From Diaminobutyricibacter sp049994905 (lineage in GTDB: Bacteria > Actinomycetota > Actinomycetes > Actinomycetales > Microbacteriaceae), in the NCBI RefSeq assembly GCF_049994905.1, contig NZ_CP188258.1:2108001-2172000 (forward strand): a stretch of DNA of 64,000 nt, given 5' to 3'. The notes beneath the pieces were generated by a model. It saw nothing but the letters and a program-made list of their open reading frames with translations, was not told where the DNA came from and searched no databases. A program made the translations under genes and the position numbers. Within the stretch, counting starts at the first letter, position 1; each line of letters starts with the position of its first letter. This document shows, in pieces, positions 35,121 to 43,367 of the stretch.

Positions 35121-35779
35121 TCCGCGTGCTGCTGGCCGACGACCAGCACCTGGTGCGCGCCGGGTTCCACGCCCTTCTCGCCGCGGAGCCCGACATCGAC
35201 GTCGTCGCGGAGGCGTCCACGGGGCGTGATGCCGTCGAGCAGGCGAAGGTGACCCGGCCGGATGTCGTGCTCATGGACATCCGGATGCCCGACGGCGACG
35301 GTCTGTGGGCGACCGAGCAGATCGTGGGGGACCCTGCACTCGCCTCGACCCACATCGTCATCGTCACCACCTTCGAACTCGACGAGTATGTCGCGCAGGC
35401 GATCCGTGCGGGCGCGAGCGGGTTCCTCGTGAAAGACACCGAGCCTGTGGATCTCATCCGCGCTGTTCGTGTGGCTGCGGCCGGGGAGGCCCTGCTTTCG
35501 CCGGGCGTCACGAAGCGACTTCTCGAACGGGTGGCAGGCGGTCTGAAGCCCGCACCGGAGACGACCGCTCTCGATGCGCTCACCGACCGCGAGCGCGAGG
35601 TGCTCGCGCTGGTCGGCCGTGGCCTCACCAACACCGAGATCGGCGCGGAACTCTTCCTCAGCCCCCTGACGGCGAAGACGCACGTCTCCCGCATCATGAC
35701 CAAGCTGGATGCCCGGGATCGCGTCCACCTCGTCGTGGTCGCCTACGAGACCGGCCTCGTGCAGGCGGGCTGGCAGTAG
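35117..35779 (+). CDS. NarL/LuxR-family response regulator
   Basis: Partner of the preceding kinase, 220 residues, GTG start within a GTGA overlap. The receiver (1-120) has acceptor Asp54 in VLMDIRMPDGDG and Lys in FLVKDTEP. The LuxR-type helix-turn-helix (about 152-212) reads LTDREREVLALVGRGLTNTEIG. The following two genes (SHOCT protein and kinase-like protein) are on the same strand and may be targets, though no binding site was found. Confidence 0.92.
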   Translation: MIRVLLADDQHLVRAGFHALLAAEPDIDVVAEASTGRDAVEQAKVTRPDVVLMDIRMPDGDGLWATEQIVGDPALASTHIVIVTTFELDEYVAQAIRAGASGFLVKDTEPVDLIRAVRVAAAGEALLSPGVTKRLLERVAGGLKPAPETTALDALTDREREVLALVGRGLTNTEIGAELFLSPLTAKTHVSRIMTKLDARDRVHLVVVAYETGLVQAGWQ

Positions 35780-35916
35780 CAGCACCCGCACCCGTGCTCC
35801 CGAGGGAGTAGTGCGATTCACTCCGGCCGGCGGATTCGCGGTCGAGCCTGGGCGGCGAGGCTGGTGTCAACGATTCGCACCCCGCGGATCCCCACCGAAC
35901 GATTGGATCCCTCACC

Positions 35917-36219
35917 ATGTTCACTTCACTCGCCACTGCTGCCGTCGTCTGTGCGACACCCTGGTTCGGGTTCGGGTTCCCCTGGTTCTTCTTCCTCATC
36001 CCGCTGTTCTGGATCGGCCTGTTCTTCCTGATCTTCGGACTCTTCGGTCGCCGGTGGCGTCGCGCTGCCGCCTCCGGCTACGGTCCGCGCGGCTGGAACT
36101 CGGGAACACGAGCAGCCGAGCAGACGCTGTCTGAGCGGTACGCCCAGGGCGACATCGATGAGACCGAATACCGGGCTCGCCTCGAAGTGCTCCGGGCGAA
36201 CCGCCAGAACCCGTCCTGA
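35917..36219 (+). CDS. Small membrane protein with SHOCT domain
   Basis: 100 residues. Two adjacent hydrophobic stretches, rich in Phe and Trp (about 5-45: FGFPWFFFLIPLFWIGLF and on), then a linker and a C-terminal SHOCT motif SERYAQGDIDETEYRARLEV (about 72-91). SHOCT domains are short helical modules often placed at the ends of membrane or DNA-binding proteins; their function is not defined. It lies between a two-component pair and a kinase-like gene, which hints at envelope sensing. The 137-bp region before it (35780-35916) shows no clear feature. Confidence 0.75.
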   Translation: MFTSLATAAVVCATPWFGFGFPWFFFLIPLFWIGLFFLIFGLFGRRWRRAAASGYGPRGWNSGTRAAEQTLSERYAQGDIDETEYRARLEVLRANRQNPS

Positions 36220-36234
36220 GGCGCTGGGTAGACT

Positions 36235-36269
36235 CCTCTGGGCCGCACGCTCCCCGCGCGGCCCAGAGG
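36235..36269 (+). promoter_or_regulatory. Hairpin covering the ribosome-binding site of the kinase-like gene
   Basis: CCTCTGGGCCGC (36235-36246) pairs perfectly with GCGGCCCAGAGG (36258-36269) over an 11-base loop. The 3' arm includes AGAGG, part of the Shine-Dalgarno AGAGGGAG that serves the ATG at 36277. TAGACT (36229-36234) directly upstream could be a -10 box; if so, transcription would start inside the 5' arm and shorten the stem. Confidence 0.5.
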
Positions 36270-36276
36270 GAGTACT

Positions 36277-37167
36277 ATGTTCGGCCCGTCCAACGGCTGG
36301 TCCGCGATCGTCGCGCTCGTCGCCCTGATCGGGGCCGCCGTCTTCCTGGTGCTGTGGCTCGTCGCCCGGTCGGCCAGGCGCCGCCAGAGCAATGAGCGCT
36401 CCGAATCCGAGTGGACGCGCATCGACCGTGAGCTCGAACTCGCCGAACAGGCAGGGCGGATGCGGATCATCCGGGAGCTTCAGGATGTCGCCATCCAGTC
36501 GGTGGGCCGCCTCGTCACCCAGGCGCAGGGCATCCGCTACGCCGCCGAGTCCGATCCCGCCGCAGCCGCCCGGTCGACAGCCGCGCTCGAGTCCCATGCG
36601 AGGGACGCCCTGGCGGACATGCGGCGGGTGCAGTCGGTGGTGCGTGAAGGTGAGGCAGTCTCCGTTCCGCAGCCGAGCCTCCACTCCGCCCGCGACCTGT
36701 TCCGCGTCATGCGCGAAGCCGGGCTCCAGGTGACGTTCGCCGAGACGGGCGAGCGCTTCGAATTGCGGCCGGGCGCTGAACTGGCCGTGTTCCGCATCCT
36801 GCAGGGGACTCTCGAGAACGCGCTGAAACACGGCGGCGCGGGCACGGATGTCCGGGTCGGCTTCGGCTGGACGGGTGACGGTCTGCAGGTCACGGTCGAC
36901 GACGACGGCATCCGGGCCGCCGCACGGAGGGCCGGGCTCGACGCCGAGCAGGTCTCCGAAGCGACCCAGTACACGATCGACGACGACCTGCGGGCGCTCA
37001 CGGAGTCGATCTCAGGAGCCGGCATCAGCGAGATGCGGGAGCGCGCCGAGCTGTTCGGCGGCATCCTCACTGCGCGTACGGTGCCCGGTGTCGGATTCTC
37101 CGTGTCGGTCGTGTTCCCCGCGCTGCGCTATCACAACGGCGTCCACGGCGTGAACCTGTCCCGCTGA
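36277..37167 (+). CDS. Histidine-kinase-like ATPase lacking the phospho-acceptor His
   Basis: 296 residues with one N-terminal membrane segment (about 7-30). The region corresponding to the HisKA_3 box reads RMRIIRELQDVAIQS: Gln69 stands where the phosphorylated His belongs. The HATPase domain is kept: QGTLENALKHGGAG (N box), VDDDGI (G1) and GISEMRERAELFGG (G2). No response-regulator gene adjoins it. It may bind ATP and modulate the neighbouring kinase by heterodimerisation, or act as a non-phosphorylating ATPase; both are inference. A perfect hairpin covers its ribosome-binding site. Confidence 0.8.
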   Translation: MFGPSNGWSAIVALVALIGAAVFLVLWLVARSARRRQSNERSESEWTRIDRELELAEQAGRMRIIRELQDVAIQSVGRLVTQAQGIRYAAESDPAAAARSTAALESHARDALADMRRVQSVVREGEAVSVPQPSLHSARDLFRVMREAGLQVTFAETGERFELRPGAELAVFRILQGTLENALKHGGAGTDVRVGFGWTGDGLQVTVDDDGIRAAARRAGLDAEQVSEATQYTIDDDLRALTESISGAGISEMRERAELFGGILTARTVPGVGFSVSVVFPALRYHNGVHGVNLSR

Positions 37168-37180
37168 TCCGCTTCGTCGA

Positions 37181-37231
37181 GCACAGGAAAAAGCACCTCA
37201 ACTTTGTGATTTGAGGTGCTTTTCCCTGGGC
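37181..37231. terminator. Bidirectional intrinsic terminator between kinase-like gene and def
   Basis: Arms of 21 positions (37181-37201 and 37211-37231) pair at 19, around a 9-base loop, with A-runs in the left arm and T-runs in the right, so it can work in both directions between convergent genes. Its left arm starts GCACAGGAAAAA, shared with the hairpin near 50390. Confidence 0.8.
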
Positions 37232-37258
37232 TCGGCGGGGTTGGGTGCCCGGGGAGGA

Positions 37259-37825
37259 TCAGTCCTCGAGGTGGTCGATCCCTGGCGTCCAGGAGAGGCC
37301 TGGGGTGCCCCAGCTGTTGCGGCGGGATGCCTTCGACGCCGCCTTCGCGTACGTGTGCTCGAGCCGGTCGACGTAGATGACGCCGTTCACGTGGTCGAAC
37401 TCGTGCTGGAAGATGCGGGCGAGCCAGCCATCCGCGCGCACTTCGAATGGATCGCCGTCGAGGTCGACGGCCTGCAGGATGGCACTCTGCGAGCGGACGA
37501 GCGGAAAGCGTTCGCCCGGAAACGAGAGGCACCCTTCGGAGTCGGCGTCCTCATCCGGTTCACCGGCCGGTGACGGGCTGATCCAGAGAACCGGGTTGAT
37601 CGCGACGCCACGGTGCAGCACATTGTCGTCGTCGGTCCAGCCGTACACGAAGAGCCGGAGCGGCACGCCGACCTGCGGAGCGGCCAGGCCGACGCCGGGC
37701 GCCTCGTCCATCGTGTCGAACATGTCGCCGACGAGCGTGCGCAGCGTGTCGTCGAAATCGGTCACGGGGGAGGCGAGCGAGTGAAGCACAGGGTCTCCGG
37801 AAATCCGGATCGGAAGGACGGCCAT
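37259..37825 (-). CDS. def: Peptide deformylase
   Basis: Metalloenzyme that removes the formyl group from the N-terminal Met of new proteins. 188 residues with the three family motifs: GVGLAAPQVG (about 44-53), EGCLSFPG (about 97-104, metal Cys) and QHEFDHVNG (about 139-147, two metal His and catalytic Glu). The C-terminal 30 residues (SKASRRNSWGTPGLSWTPG) are an actinobacterial-style extension. The ATG follows a TATTCT box by 6 bases. Divergent from the DMT transporter gene. Confidence 0.95.
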   Translation of the reverse strand: MAVLPIRISGDPVLHSLASPVTDFDDTLRTLVGDMFDTMDEAPGVGLAAPQVGVPLRLFVYGWTDDDNVLHRGVAINPVLWISPSPAGEPDEDADSEGCLSFPGERFPLVRSQSAILQAVDLDGDPFEVRADGWLARIFQHEFDHVNGVIYVDRLEHTYAKAASKASRRNSWGTPGLSWTPGIDHLED

Positions 37826-37831
37826 TCAGCA

Positions 37832-37837
37832 AGAATA
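37832..37837 (-). promoter_or_regulatory. -10 box of a leaderless def transcript
   Basis: On the minus strand TATTCT ends 6 bases before the def ATG at 37825. Confidence 0.5.
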
Positions 37838-37853
37838 TCGGCACGAAACTAGG

Positions 37854-37859
37854 TATGGT
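37854..37859 (+). promoter_or_regulatory. -10 box of a leaderless DMT-transporter transcript
   Basis: TATGGT ends 6 bases before the GTG at 37866, only 17 bp from the divergent def -10 box, so the two promoters overlap. Confidence 0.5.
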
Positions 37860-37865
37860 CGTGGG

Positions 37866-38849
37866 GTGAGCGTGGACTTGGCGGATGCGGTGGGGCAACT
37901 CGCCCTTGAGCCCAAACAGTTCCTCGGCATCCCCATTGCGCTTGTCGGTGCCTGCTTCCTCTCCGTGGGCGCGCAGCTCCAGCACCACGGCGTGGCCAAG
38001 GTCGAGGCCAGCACGCCCGACATGGCCGGTGGCGGCCTCAGCGGCACGCAGCTGTTCCTGCTGCTCAAGCGGCCCTCATGGGTGATCGGCACCCTCATGC
38101 TGGGCCTTGCGATCGTGTTCCAGCTGGTGAGCCTGTTCCTGTCGCCGCTGATCGTCGTTCAGCCGCTCGGCGCGGTGGCGCTCGTCATCACCGCCATCCT
38201 CAACGCACGGGTGAGCCACGTCAAGCTCAACCGCAGTTCGATCATCGCGATCTGTCTCTGTGTCGGCGGGGTCGGCGCCTTCGTGCTGATAGCTGCGTTC
38301 TTCGCGCGTGAGCTGCCGGTCACCGACAGGGATCTCATCCTCATCCTGATCATCCTGGCCATCGTGCTGGTCCTGTCCGCACTGGCTTTCGTCTTTCTCC
38401 GGGCCCGTTTCAAGGCGCTCATGTACATCGTGACCGCAGGCGTCCTGTACGGCTTCGTCGCCACGCTCGCGAAGGTCACCATCGCACGTCTTGTGCAGCA
38501 GGAAATCGACTGGCTGCTCGCGTTGTGCGTTCTCTCGCTCCTGGCCGCCGCCGTGCTCGGCGCCTACTTCGTGCAGAACGCCTACTCGTCGGGGCCGCCC
38601 GACCTCGTCATCGCGGGGCTCACGGTGATCGACCCGGTCGTCGCGGTGACCATCGGCATCGTCATCCTGGGTGAAGCGTCCCAGGCTCCGCTCTGGGCGG
38701 GAATCGGCTTCGTCGTCACCGGCGCCGTCGCGATCTACGGCGTATTCCTGCTCGCGAAATACCATCCCCAGAACGCCGATCCGACGGCGACACTGGAAGC
38801 CGTCGTCGCCCCCATTACCGACACCGCCGCCTCGTCCGGCTTAGACTAG
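37866..38849 (+). CDS. DMT-superfamily transporter (NIPA-like)
   Basis: Polytopic membrane protein of 327 residues with about nine hydrophobic segments (starting IPIALVGACFLSVGAQLQ at about 19). The pieces LSPLIVVQPLGAVALVITAI and DLVIAGLTVIDPVVAVTIGIVILGE show the two-fold repeat of EamA/NIPA-type permeases. Eukaryotic NIPA relatives carry Mg2+, but the substrate of bacterial members is unknown. Apparent GTG leaderless start. Followed by a glycosyltransferase gene in the same direction. Confidence 0.78.
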   Translation: MSVDLADAVGQLALEPKQFLGIPIALVGACFLSVGAQLQHHGVAKVEASTPDMAGGGLSGTQLFLLLKRPSWVIGTLMLGLAIVFQLVSLFLSPLIVVQPLGAVALVITAILNARVSHVKLNRSSIIAICLCVGGVGAFVLIAAFFARELPVTDRDLILILIILAIVLVLSALAFVFLRARFKALMYIVTAGVLYGFVATLAKVTIARLVQQEIDWLLALCVLSLLAAAVLGAYFVQNAYSSGPPDLVIAGLTVIDPVVAVTIGIVILGEASQAPLWAGIGFVVTGAVAIYGVFLLAKYHPQNADPTATLEAVVAPITDTAASSGLD

Positions 38850-38917
38850 GCCATTGAATCCGTCAGCCGGCAGCAGTCGACCGGTGGCGAAGGCCACAAA
38901 CGTAGGGATCACTCCAC

Positions 38918-40180
38918 TTGTCCGATTCGAACGGTTCGCATAACTCCGTGCCCACCGGTTCACCTTCGGGTACGAAGAAGCCCCTGAAGGTCCTGATCGG
39001 CGCCGACACCTTCGCGCCTGACGTCAACGGAGCTGCGCGCTTCGCCGAGCGACTCGCCTCCGGCCTGGTGGCGCGTGGCCACGAGGTGCACATCATGGCA
39101 CCCGCCGCTTCACGCAGGCACGGAACGTGGGCCGAAGAATACGAGGGCCAGACGGTCACGGCACATCGGCTGTACAGCTGGCGCTGGTACCCCCACGACT
39201 GGCTTCGTTTCGCGATCCCGTGGCGAATCAGGCAGAACAGCGCGCGCGTGATCGACGAAGTCAAACCAGACGTCGTTCATTTCCAGTCGCACATCGTCGT
39301 CGGGCGCGGCCTGTCGATCGAGGCTGAGAAGCGCGGCATCCGAATCATCGGCACCAACCACTTCATGCCCGAGAACATGCTCGAGTTCACCCTCCTTCCG
39401 AAGTGGATCCAGGAGTGGGCGATCGGGCTCGCCTGGAAGGCGGCGCGACGCACTTTCGGGCGCGCAGAAGCCGTCACGACACCGACGCGCAAGGCTGCGG
39501 ACTTCCTGGAGAAGTTCACCGGTCTCCGCGGCGTGCACGCGATCTCGTGCGGCATCGACGCGCACAACTACACCCCCGACTTCTCCCCGCGCACCGAGAA
39601 CCGCATCCTGTTCGTCGGCCGCGTAACCGGCGAGAAGCAGATCGACGTTCTCTTGAAGGCGATCAGCCTTCTGCCCGCCGATCTGGATGCGAAGCTCGAG
39701 ATCGTGGGCGGCGGCGACCAGTTCAAGAACCTGCAGCATCTCGCCGAACAGCTCGGCATCGCCGACCGCGTCACGTTCTCCGGTTATGTGACGGATGAGC
39801 AACTGCGTCAGGCGTACACTCGCGCCACGATCTTCGCGATGCCTTCGATCGCCGAGCTGCAGTCCATCGCCACCATGGAGGCCATGGCGTCCGCTCTGCC
39901 GGTCGTCGCCGCGAACGCGATGGCACTCCCGCACCTGGTGCACGACGGCGAGAACGGCTACCTGTTCGAGCCCGGAAACGCGCAGGCCCTCGCCGACAGC
40001 ATCGAACGCATCCTGGTCATGCCGCAGGATGAGCTCGACGTGCTCAAGAACGGTTCGCTCACTATCGTCGCGGCACACGACATCCAGCGCACGCTCTCCA
40101 CATTCGAAAGCCTGTATCGTGGTGAGGCGGTGGCCGACCCGGTGACGGAGGCGGCGCCGCGCGTGACGACGAAAGAGTAG
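38918..40180 (+). CDS. GT4-family glycosyltransferase
   Basis: Retaining, GT-B fold glycosyltransferase, 420 residues from TTG 38918 (GTG 38948 is the alternative). The acceptor domain starts LKVLIGADTFAPDVNGAARF with the Gly-rich loop typical of GT4. The donor domain has ILFVGRVTGEKQIDVLLKAI (about 229-248) and the E-x7-E motif in SIAELQSIATMEAMA. The family includes the PimB mannosyltransferases and diacylglycerol glucosyltransferases; a membrane glycolipid product is likely but the sugar and acceptor are unknown. Confidence 0.86.
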   Translation: MSDSNGSHNSVPTGSPSGTKKPLKVLIGADTFAPDVNGAARFAERLASGLVARGHEVHIMAPAASRRHGTWAEEYEGQTVTAHRLYSWRWYPHDWLRFAIPWRIRQNSARVIDEVKPDVVHFQSHIVVGRGLSIEAEKRGIRIIGTNHFMPENMLEFTLLPKWIQEWAIGLAWKAARRTFGRAEAVTTPTRKAADFLEKFTGLRGVHAISCGIDAHNYTPDFSPRTENRILFVGRVTGEKQIDVLLKAISLLPADLDAKLEIVGGGDQFKNLQHLAEQLGIADRVTFSGYVTDEQLRQAYTRATIFAMPSIAELQSIATMEAMASALPVVAANAMALPHLVHDGENGYLFEPGNAQALADSIERILVMPQDELDVLKNGSLTIVAAHDIQRTLSTFESLYRGEAVADPVTEAAPRVTTKE

Positions 40181-40188
40181 TCGTCCCA

Positions 40189-40262
40189 GGGGCGGTAGCT
40201 CAGCTGGTTAGAGCATCGGACTCATAATCCGCCGGTCACGGGTTCAAGTCCCGTCCGCCCTA
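40189..40262 (+). tRNA. tRNA-Met, elongator type (anticodon CAT)
   Basis: 74-base cloverleaf: acceptor GGGGCGG with CCGCCCT (one G-U pair), T loop TTCAAGT, anticodon loop CTCATAA. CCA is not encoded. The D arm and T arm match elongator tRNA-Met of actinobacteria better than initiator or the CAT-bearing tRNA-Ile2, but the isotype cannot be fixed without modification data. It follows the GT4 gene by 8 bp. Confidence 0.9.
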
Positions 40263-40397
40263 CTTGTCTTGTCGTACGAGTCGGCCCGACGTGTCCCCGC
40301 CAGTCCGGGACGTTCCGTCCACCACGAGGTGGCGGTCTGGTACCGACGTGGCGGGCAAAGCGGGCGCCCGACCCCGCGGGTTCAGGGCGTACCGACC

Positions 40398-40649
40398 TCA
40401 GGGCCTGCCGCTGACCAGCTCTTTCGCGGCGTCGGCGAACGTCTCGAACGGGCCGAACCCGAGGGGTGCACCATCGGTCGGCAGGTCCTGGGGGTAGGCG
40501 ACGTATCCGCCGTCCTCCACCACGATCTGCCCGACGCTCTCGGTGCCGTATGGCGTGCTGCGCACGATCGACCAGGTAGAGGCCTCACTCAATTCACACG
40601 AGTAGTCCTGGCCGTCATAGGTCGTTGTCCACTGCTCTTCGTTGCTCAC
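40398..40649 (-). CDS. Small hypothetical protein
   Basis: 83 residues from GTG 40649 (TTG 40676 would add nine). Opens SNEEQWTTTYDGQDYSCEL and includes YGTESVGQIVVEDGGYVAYP, a likely beta-rich small fold, then a helix FETFADAAKELVSGRP. No membrane segment and no metal motif. I do not recognise the family; the pattern is that of small conserved actinobacterial proteins of unknown role. Codon use is normal for the window. It lies antisense to nothing, between tRNA-Met and the muramidase gene. Confidence 0.6.
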   Translation of the reverse strand: MSNEEQWTTTYDGQDYSCELSEASTWSIVRSTPYGTESVGQIVVEDGGYVAYPQDLPTDGAPLGFGPFETFADAAKELVSGRP

Positions 40650-40807
40650 GGGCCTACCATATTCGACACTCCGCAACCGGCGAAAGGTGGCCGGTTCTGC
40701 GACACGGTATTAGCGTGGGTCGTGCGACGGGTCGCCCGAAGACTCACCAGCATTGACAAGATGGCCAATTCCGGCCGCCCACACAACTGGTCTCGAAGGG
40801 CTAACCG

Positions 40808-43363
40808 ATGCGTCCATCCATGCGTTCTGCTGTGACGGGGATAGCGGTCCTCGCCCTCATCGCGGGCGTCGCGACCGGCGCGGCACAGTCGGCGAGCGCG
40901 TCCGCCACCGCCGCTGGAGACCCCGTGACGGTGGGAACGCCAGCGCCAACGGCAACCCCCACAGCGACCCCGACCCCGTCGCCAGCCACGAGTGCGCGGG
41001 CAACGACAACGACAACGACCGCACCCGCGCCGACACCATCGGTGTCTCCGAGCGCTCCCGCGCCGACACAGAAGCCCGACCCGATCGTGGCCGACCCCTC
41101 GCTCGCAACGATGAACGCCGCGGGCAACCACAGTATGGGCTCGACGATTCGCCAGTACGAAGGCACTTCCGTCGCCCCGAATGCCGGGACGAGACTGGAC
41201 GCCCCGCTGGTCGCGGGCGCCCCACCCGGGGTTCCGGGGCTCGATGTCAGCGGCTGGCAGGTTCTCAATGCCGGCAACTGGGCGACCATCCGGGCGAACG
41301 GCGCGCGGTTCGTCTACGTGAAGGCGACAGAGGCGACCGACTATACGAGCAGCCAGTTCGCCGAGCAGTACAACGATTCGTATGCCGCCGGGCTCGCGCA
41401 CGGCGCATACCATTTCGCCACCCCGAACACGTCGTCGGGCGCTGTCCAGGCGAACTGGTTCATGGCCCACGGCGGTGCAGGAACCAACGACGGCCGCACC
41501 ATGCCACCGCTGCTCGACATCGAGTACAACCCGTACGGGGCGACCTGCTACGGCCTGAGCCAGGCGGCGATGGTGGCGTGGATCCACGACTTCGTCAACA
41601 CGATCCACACGAGGATCGGCCGGTGGGCGGCGATCTACTCGACGACCAACTGGTGGACGTCGTGCACGGGCAACAGCAATCAGTTCGCGGCCGACCCCCT
41701 GTTCATCGCACGCTACCCGAACAGCATCTCCGACGGCGCGGGAACCTTGCCGGCCGGCTGGTCGAACTACACGATCTGGCAGTACGCCGACGCGGGCACT
41801 TTCCCCGGCGACCAGGACATCTTCAACGGCAGCGACTCGGCCATGACGGCGTTCTCGCTCGGATCGAGCATCGTCCGCACCGTCGCCGATTCCACGGTGT
41901 ACCTGATCTCCGGGGGGAACAAATACCCGATCCCGAGCGCTGCGGTCCTGGCCGCACTCTCGCCCCTGGGAAAGGTGGCCTACGTCGCCCAGGCCTTCCT
42001 CGACTCGATGGCGACGCAGCAGATGGTCACCCGCATCCTGCGTGCGCCGAGCGGTGCGATGTACTTTGTCGACTCGGGGTTGAAACTGCAGTTCCAGTCG
42101 TGCACCCAGGTGGCCGACTACGGCGGAAGGTGCGATCCGAGCGGATACGCGCAGGTGTCGGATGGCCAGATCGCGGCCTATGTGACCGGTCCAGCGGTCG
42201 GCCCCATCATCAACACCGTCTCGGGTGTTCAGTACTACGTGAGCGGTGGCCTGCGCCGTGAGGTGCTCGACGCCGCATCGCTGGCGGCCGCGGCCGTCCC
42301 GACGTCGCCGGCCAACCGCCTTTCGAACGATGCCGTGTCGTATCTCCCGTTCGGCGCCCCGATCGTGCGCGACAGCGTGTATGTCGCGCAGACCGGCACG
42401 TCGTCGTACTACCTCCTCGCGGAAGGTCTCAAGTACGCCGTGGATCCGAGCGCTGTGGCCCTTGCGGGCAGTTCGACACGGCAAGCCGGTTCATTGCAGG
42501 CGGGGAGCCTTGCCAAGATCCCGTCGTCGACGGCCCCGTTCGCCGGCATCATGCAGGTCTCCGGTGACCCGACGATCAGCGTGCTCGGCACCGGGGGCGC
42601 CTACACGTGGGCGCAAGGCGTCGGTGGCGCATCCCTCGACCCGGTGACGGTCTCGAAGACGCTCGCGGACTCATACGCCGCCAAGGGCGCGATCCAGCCG
42701 GGATCGGCGATCAAGTCGGCATCAGGCAGCACGGTCTACCTGACCATGCCGACCGAGGTCCTGCCCGTGGGTGCGTGGGAGTCGCTGATCGCTCTGGCGG
42801 GTGGGAAGACGCCCACGATCGTGACCATTCCGCAGAAGGTGATCGCCGGCCTGAAGTTCGGCCCGGTTGCCTTGACGGCAGGCGCCCTGGTGCGCACACC
42901 GCAGAATGCGACCGTCTACCTGGTCAACGGCGTGACGAACAAGGTCGCCTTCAGCGACCTCACCTACCCGTACGAGGCCGGCATCACAAAGCTGACGTAC
43001 ACGACACAGGCACGCCTCGACGCCTACCCGACGGCGCCCACGAGGCTCGTGTTCGGCATCCACTGTGGTTCGCAGTCGTATGTGAGCGCCGCCGGGTCGG
43101 TTCACGCGATCGGCGCATCACTGTTGCCGGACTATCCGATCGCGTTCGTTCCGCTGGATACTTTCACGTGCGCGCTGCTGCACAAAGGCGTGGCCGCGAC
43201 GGCGTTCATCCGCACTCCGAACGGGTCGATCTATTATCTTGACGCCGGCAAGAAGCGTCCGATCGGCAGTTTCGCCCGCTACCAGCAGCTGTCGGGTGGT
43301 GCCGGATACCTGAATGTCACCCAGAAATTCGCCAACCTCATCCCGACCGGCCCGAAGGCCTGA
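40808..43363 (+). CDS. Secreted GH25 muramidase with long C-terminal repeat region
   Basis: 851 residues. Signal peptide (about 1-30), a Thr/Pro/Ala-rich linker (about 35-92), then a glycoside hydrolase family 25 lysozyme domain (about 142-335) that cuts MurNAc-GlcNAc bonds: PGLDVSGWQ with Asp146, and LLDIEYN with Asp237 and Glu239 as catalytic acids. The remaining 500 residues contain about eight to nine degenerate units built on the pattern VR-x6-VYL-x3-G-x-KxPI (for example IVRTVADSTVYLISGGNKYP and FIRTPNGSIYYLDAGKKRPI). They probably bind the wall or an exopolymer. Likely roles are wall remodelling or defence. Confidence 0.88.
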   Translation: MRPSMRSAVTGIAVLALIAGVATGAAQSASASATAAGDPVTVGTPAPTATPTATPTPSPATSARATTTTTTAPAPTPSVSPSAPAPTQKPDPIVADPSLATMNAAGNHSMGSTIRQYEGTSVAPNAGTRLDAPLVAGAPPGVPGLDVSGWQVLNAGNWATIRANGARFVYVKATEATDYTSSQFAEQYNDSYAAGLAHGAYHFATPNTSSGAVQANWFMAHGGAGTNDGRTMPPLLDIEYNPYGATCYGLSQAAMVAWIHDFVNTIHTRIGRWAAIYSTTNWWTSCTGNSNQFAADPLFIARYPNSISDGAGTLPAGWSNYTIWQYADAGTFPGDQDIFNGSDSAMTAFSLGSSIVRTVADSTVYLISGGNKYPIPSAAVLAALSPLGKVAYVAQAFLDSMATQQMVTRILRAPSGAMYFVDSGLKLQFQSCTQVADYGGRCDPSGYAQVSDGQIAAYVTGPAVGPIINTVSGVQYYVSGGLRREVLDAASLAAAAVPTSPANRLSNDAVSYLPFGAPIVRDSVYVAQTGTSSYYLLAEGLKYAVDPSAVALAGSSTRQAGSLQAGSLAKIPSSTAPFAGIMQVSGDPTISVLGTGGAYTWAQGVGGASLDPVTVSKTLADSYAAKGAIQPGSAIKSASGSTVYLTMPTEVLPVGAWESLIALAGGKTPTIVTIPQKVIAGLKFGPVALTAGALVRTPQNATVYLVNGVTNKVAFSDLTYPYEAGITKLTYTTQARLDAYPTAPTRLVFGIHCGSQSYVSAAGSVHAIGASLLPDYPIAFVPLDTFTCALLHKGVAATAFIRTPNGSIYYLDAGKKRPIGSFARYQQLSGGAGYLNVTQKFANLIPTGPKA

Positions 43364-43367
43364 CCGC

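Noticed and set aside
40189..40262. CAT-anticodon tRNA as tRNA-Ile2
   Set aside because: The D and T arms agree better with elongator tRNA-Met of actinobacteria; anticodon alone cannot tell, so the choice is not certain.
40960..41095. Repetitive ACN/CCN tract as a possible satellite or CRISPR-like array
   Set aside because: It is the codon pattern of a Thr/Pro linker in the muramidase and continues in frame; no regular spacers are present.
40646..42484. Minus-strand frame of 612 codons opposite the muramidase gene
   Set aside because: It is Arg/Gly-rich without fold-like pattern, while the plus strand has a signal peptide, GH25 motifs and repeats.
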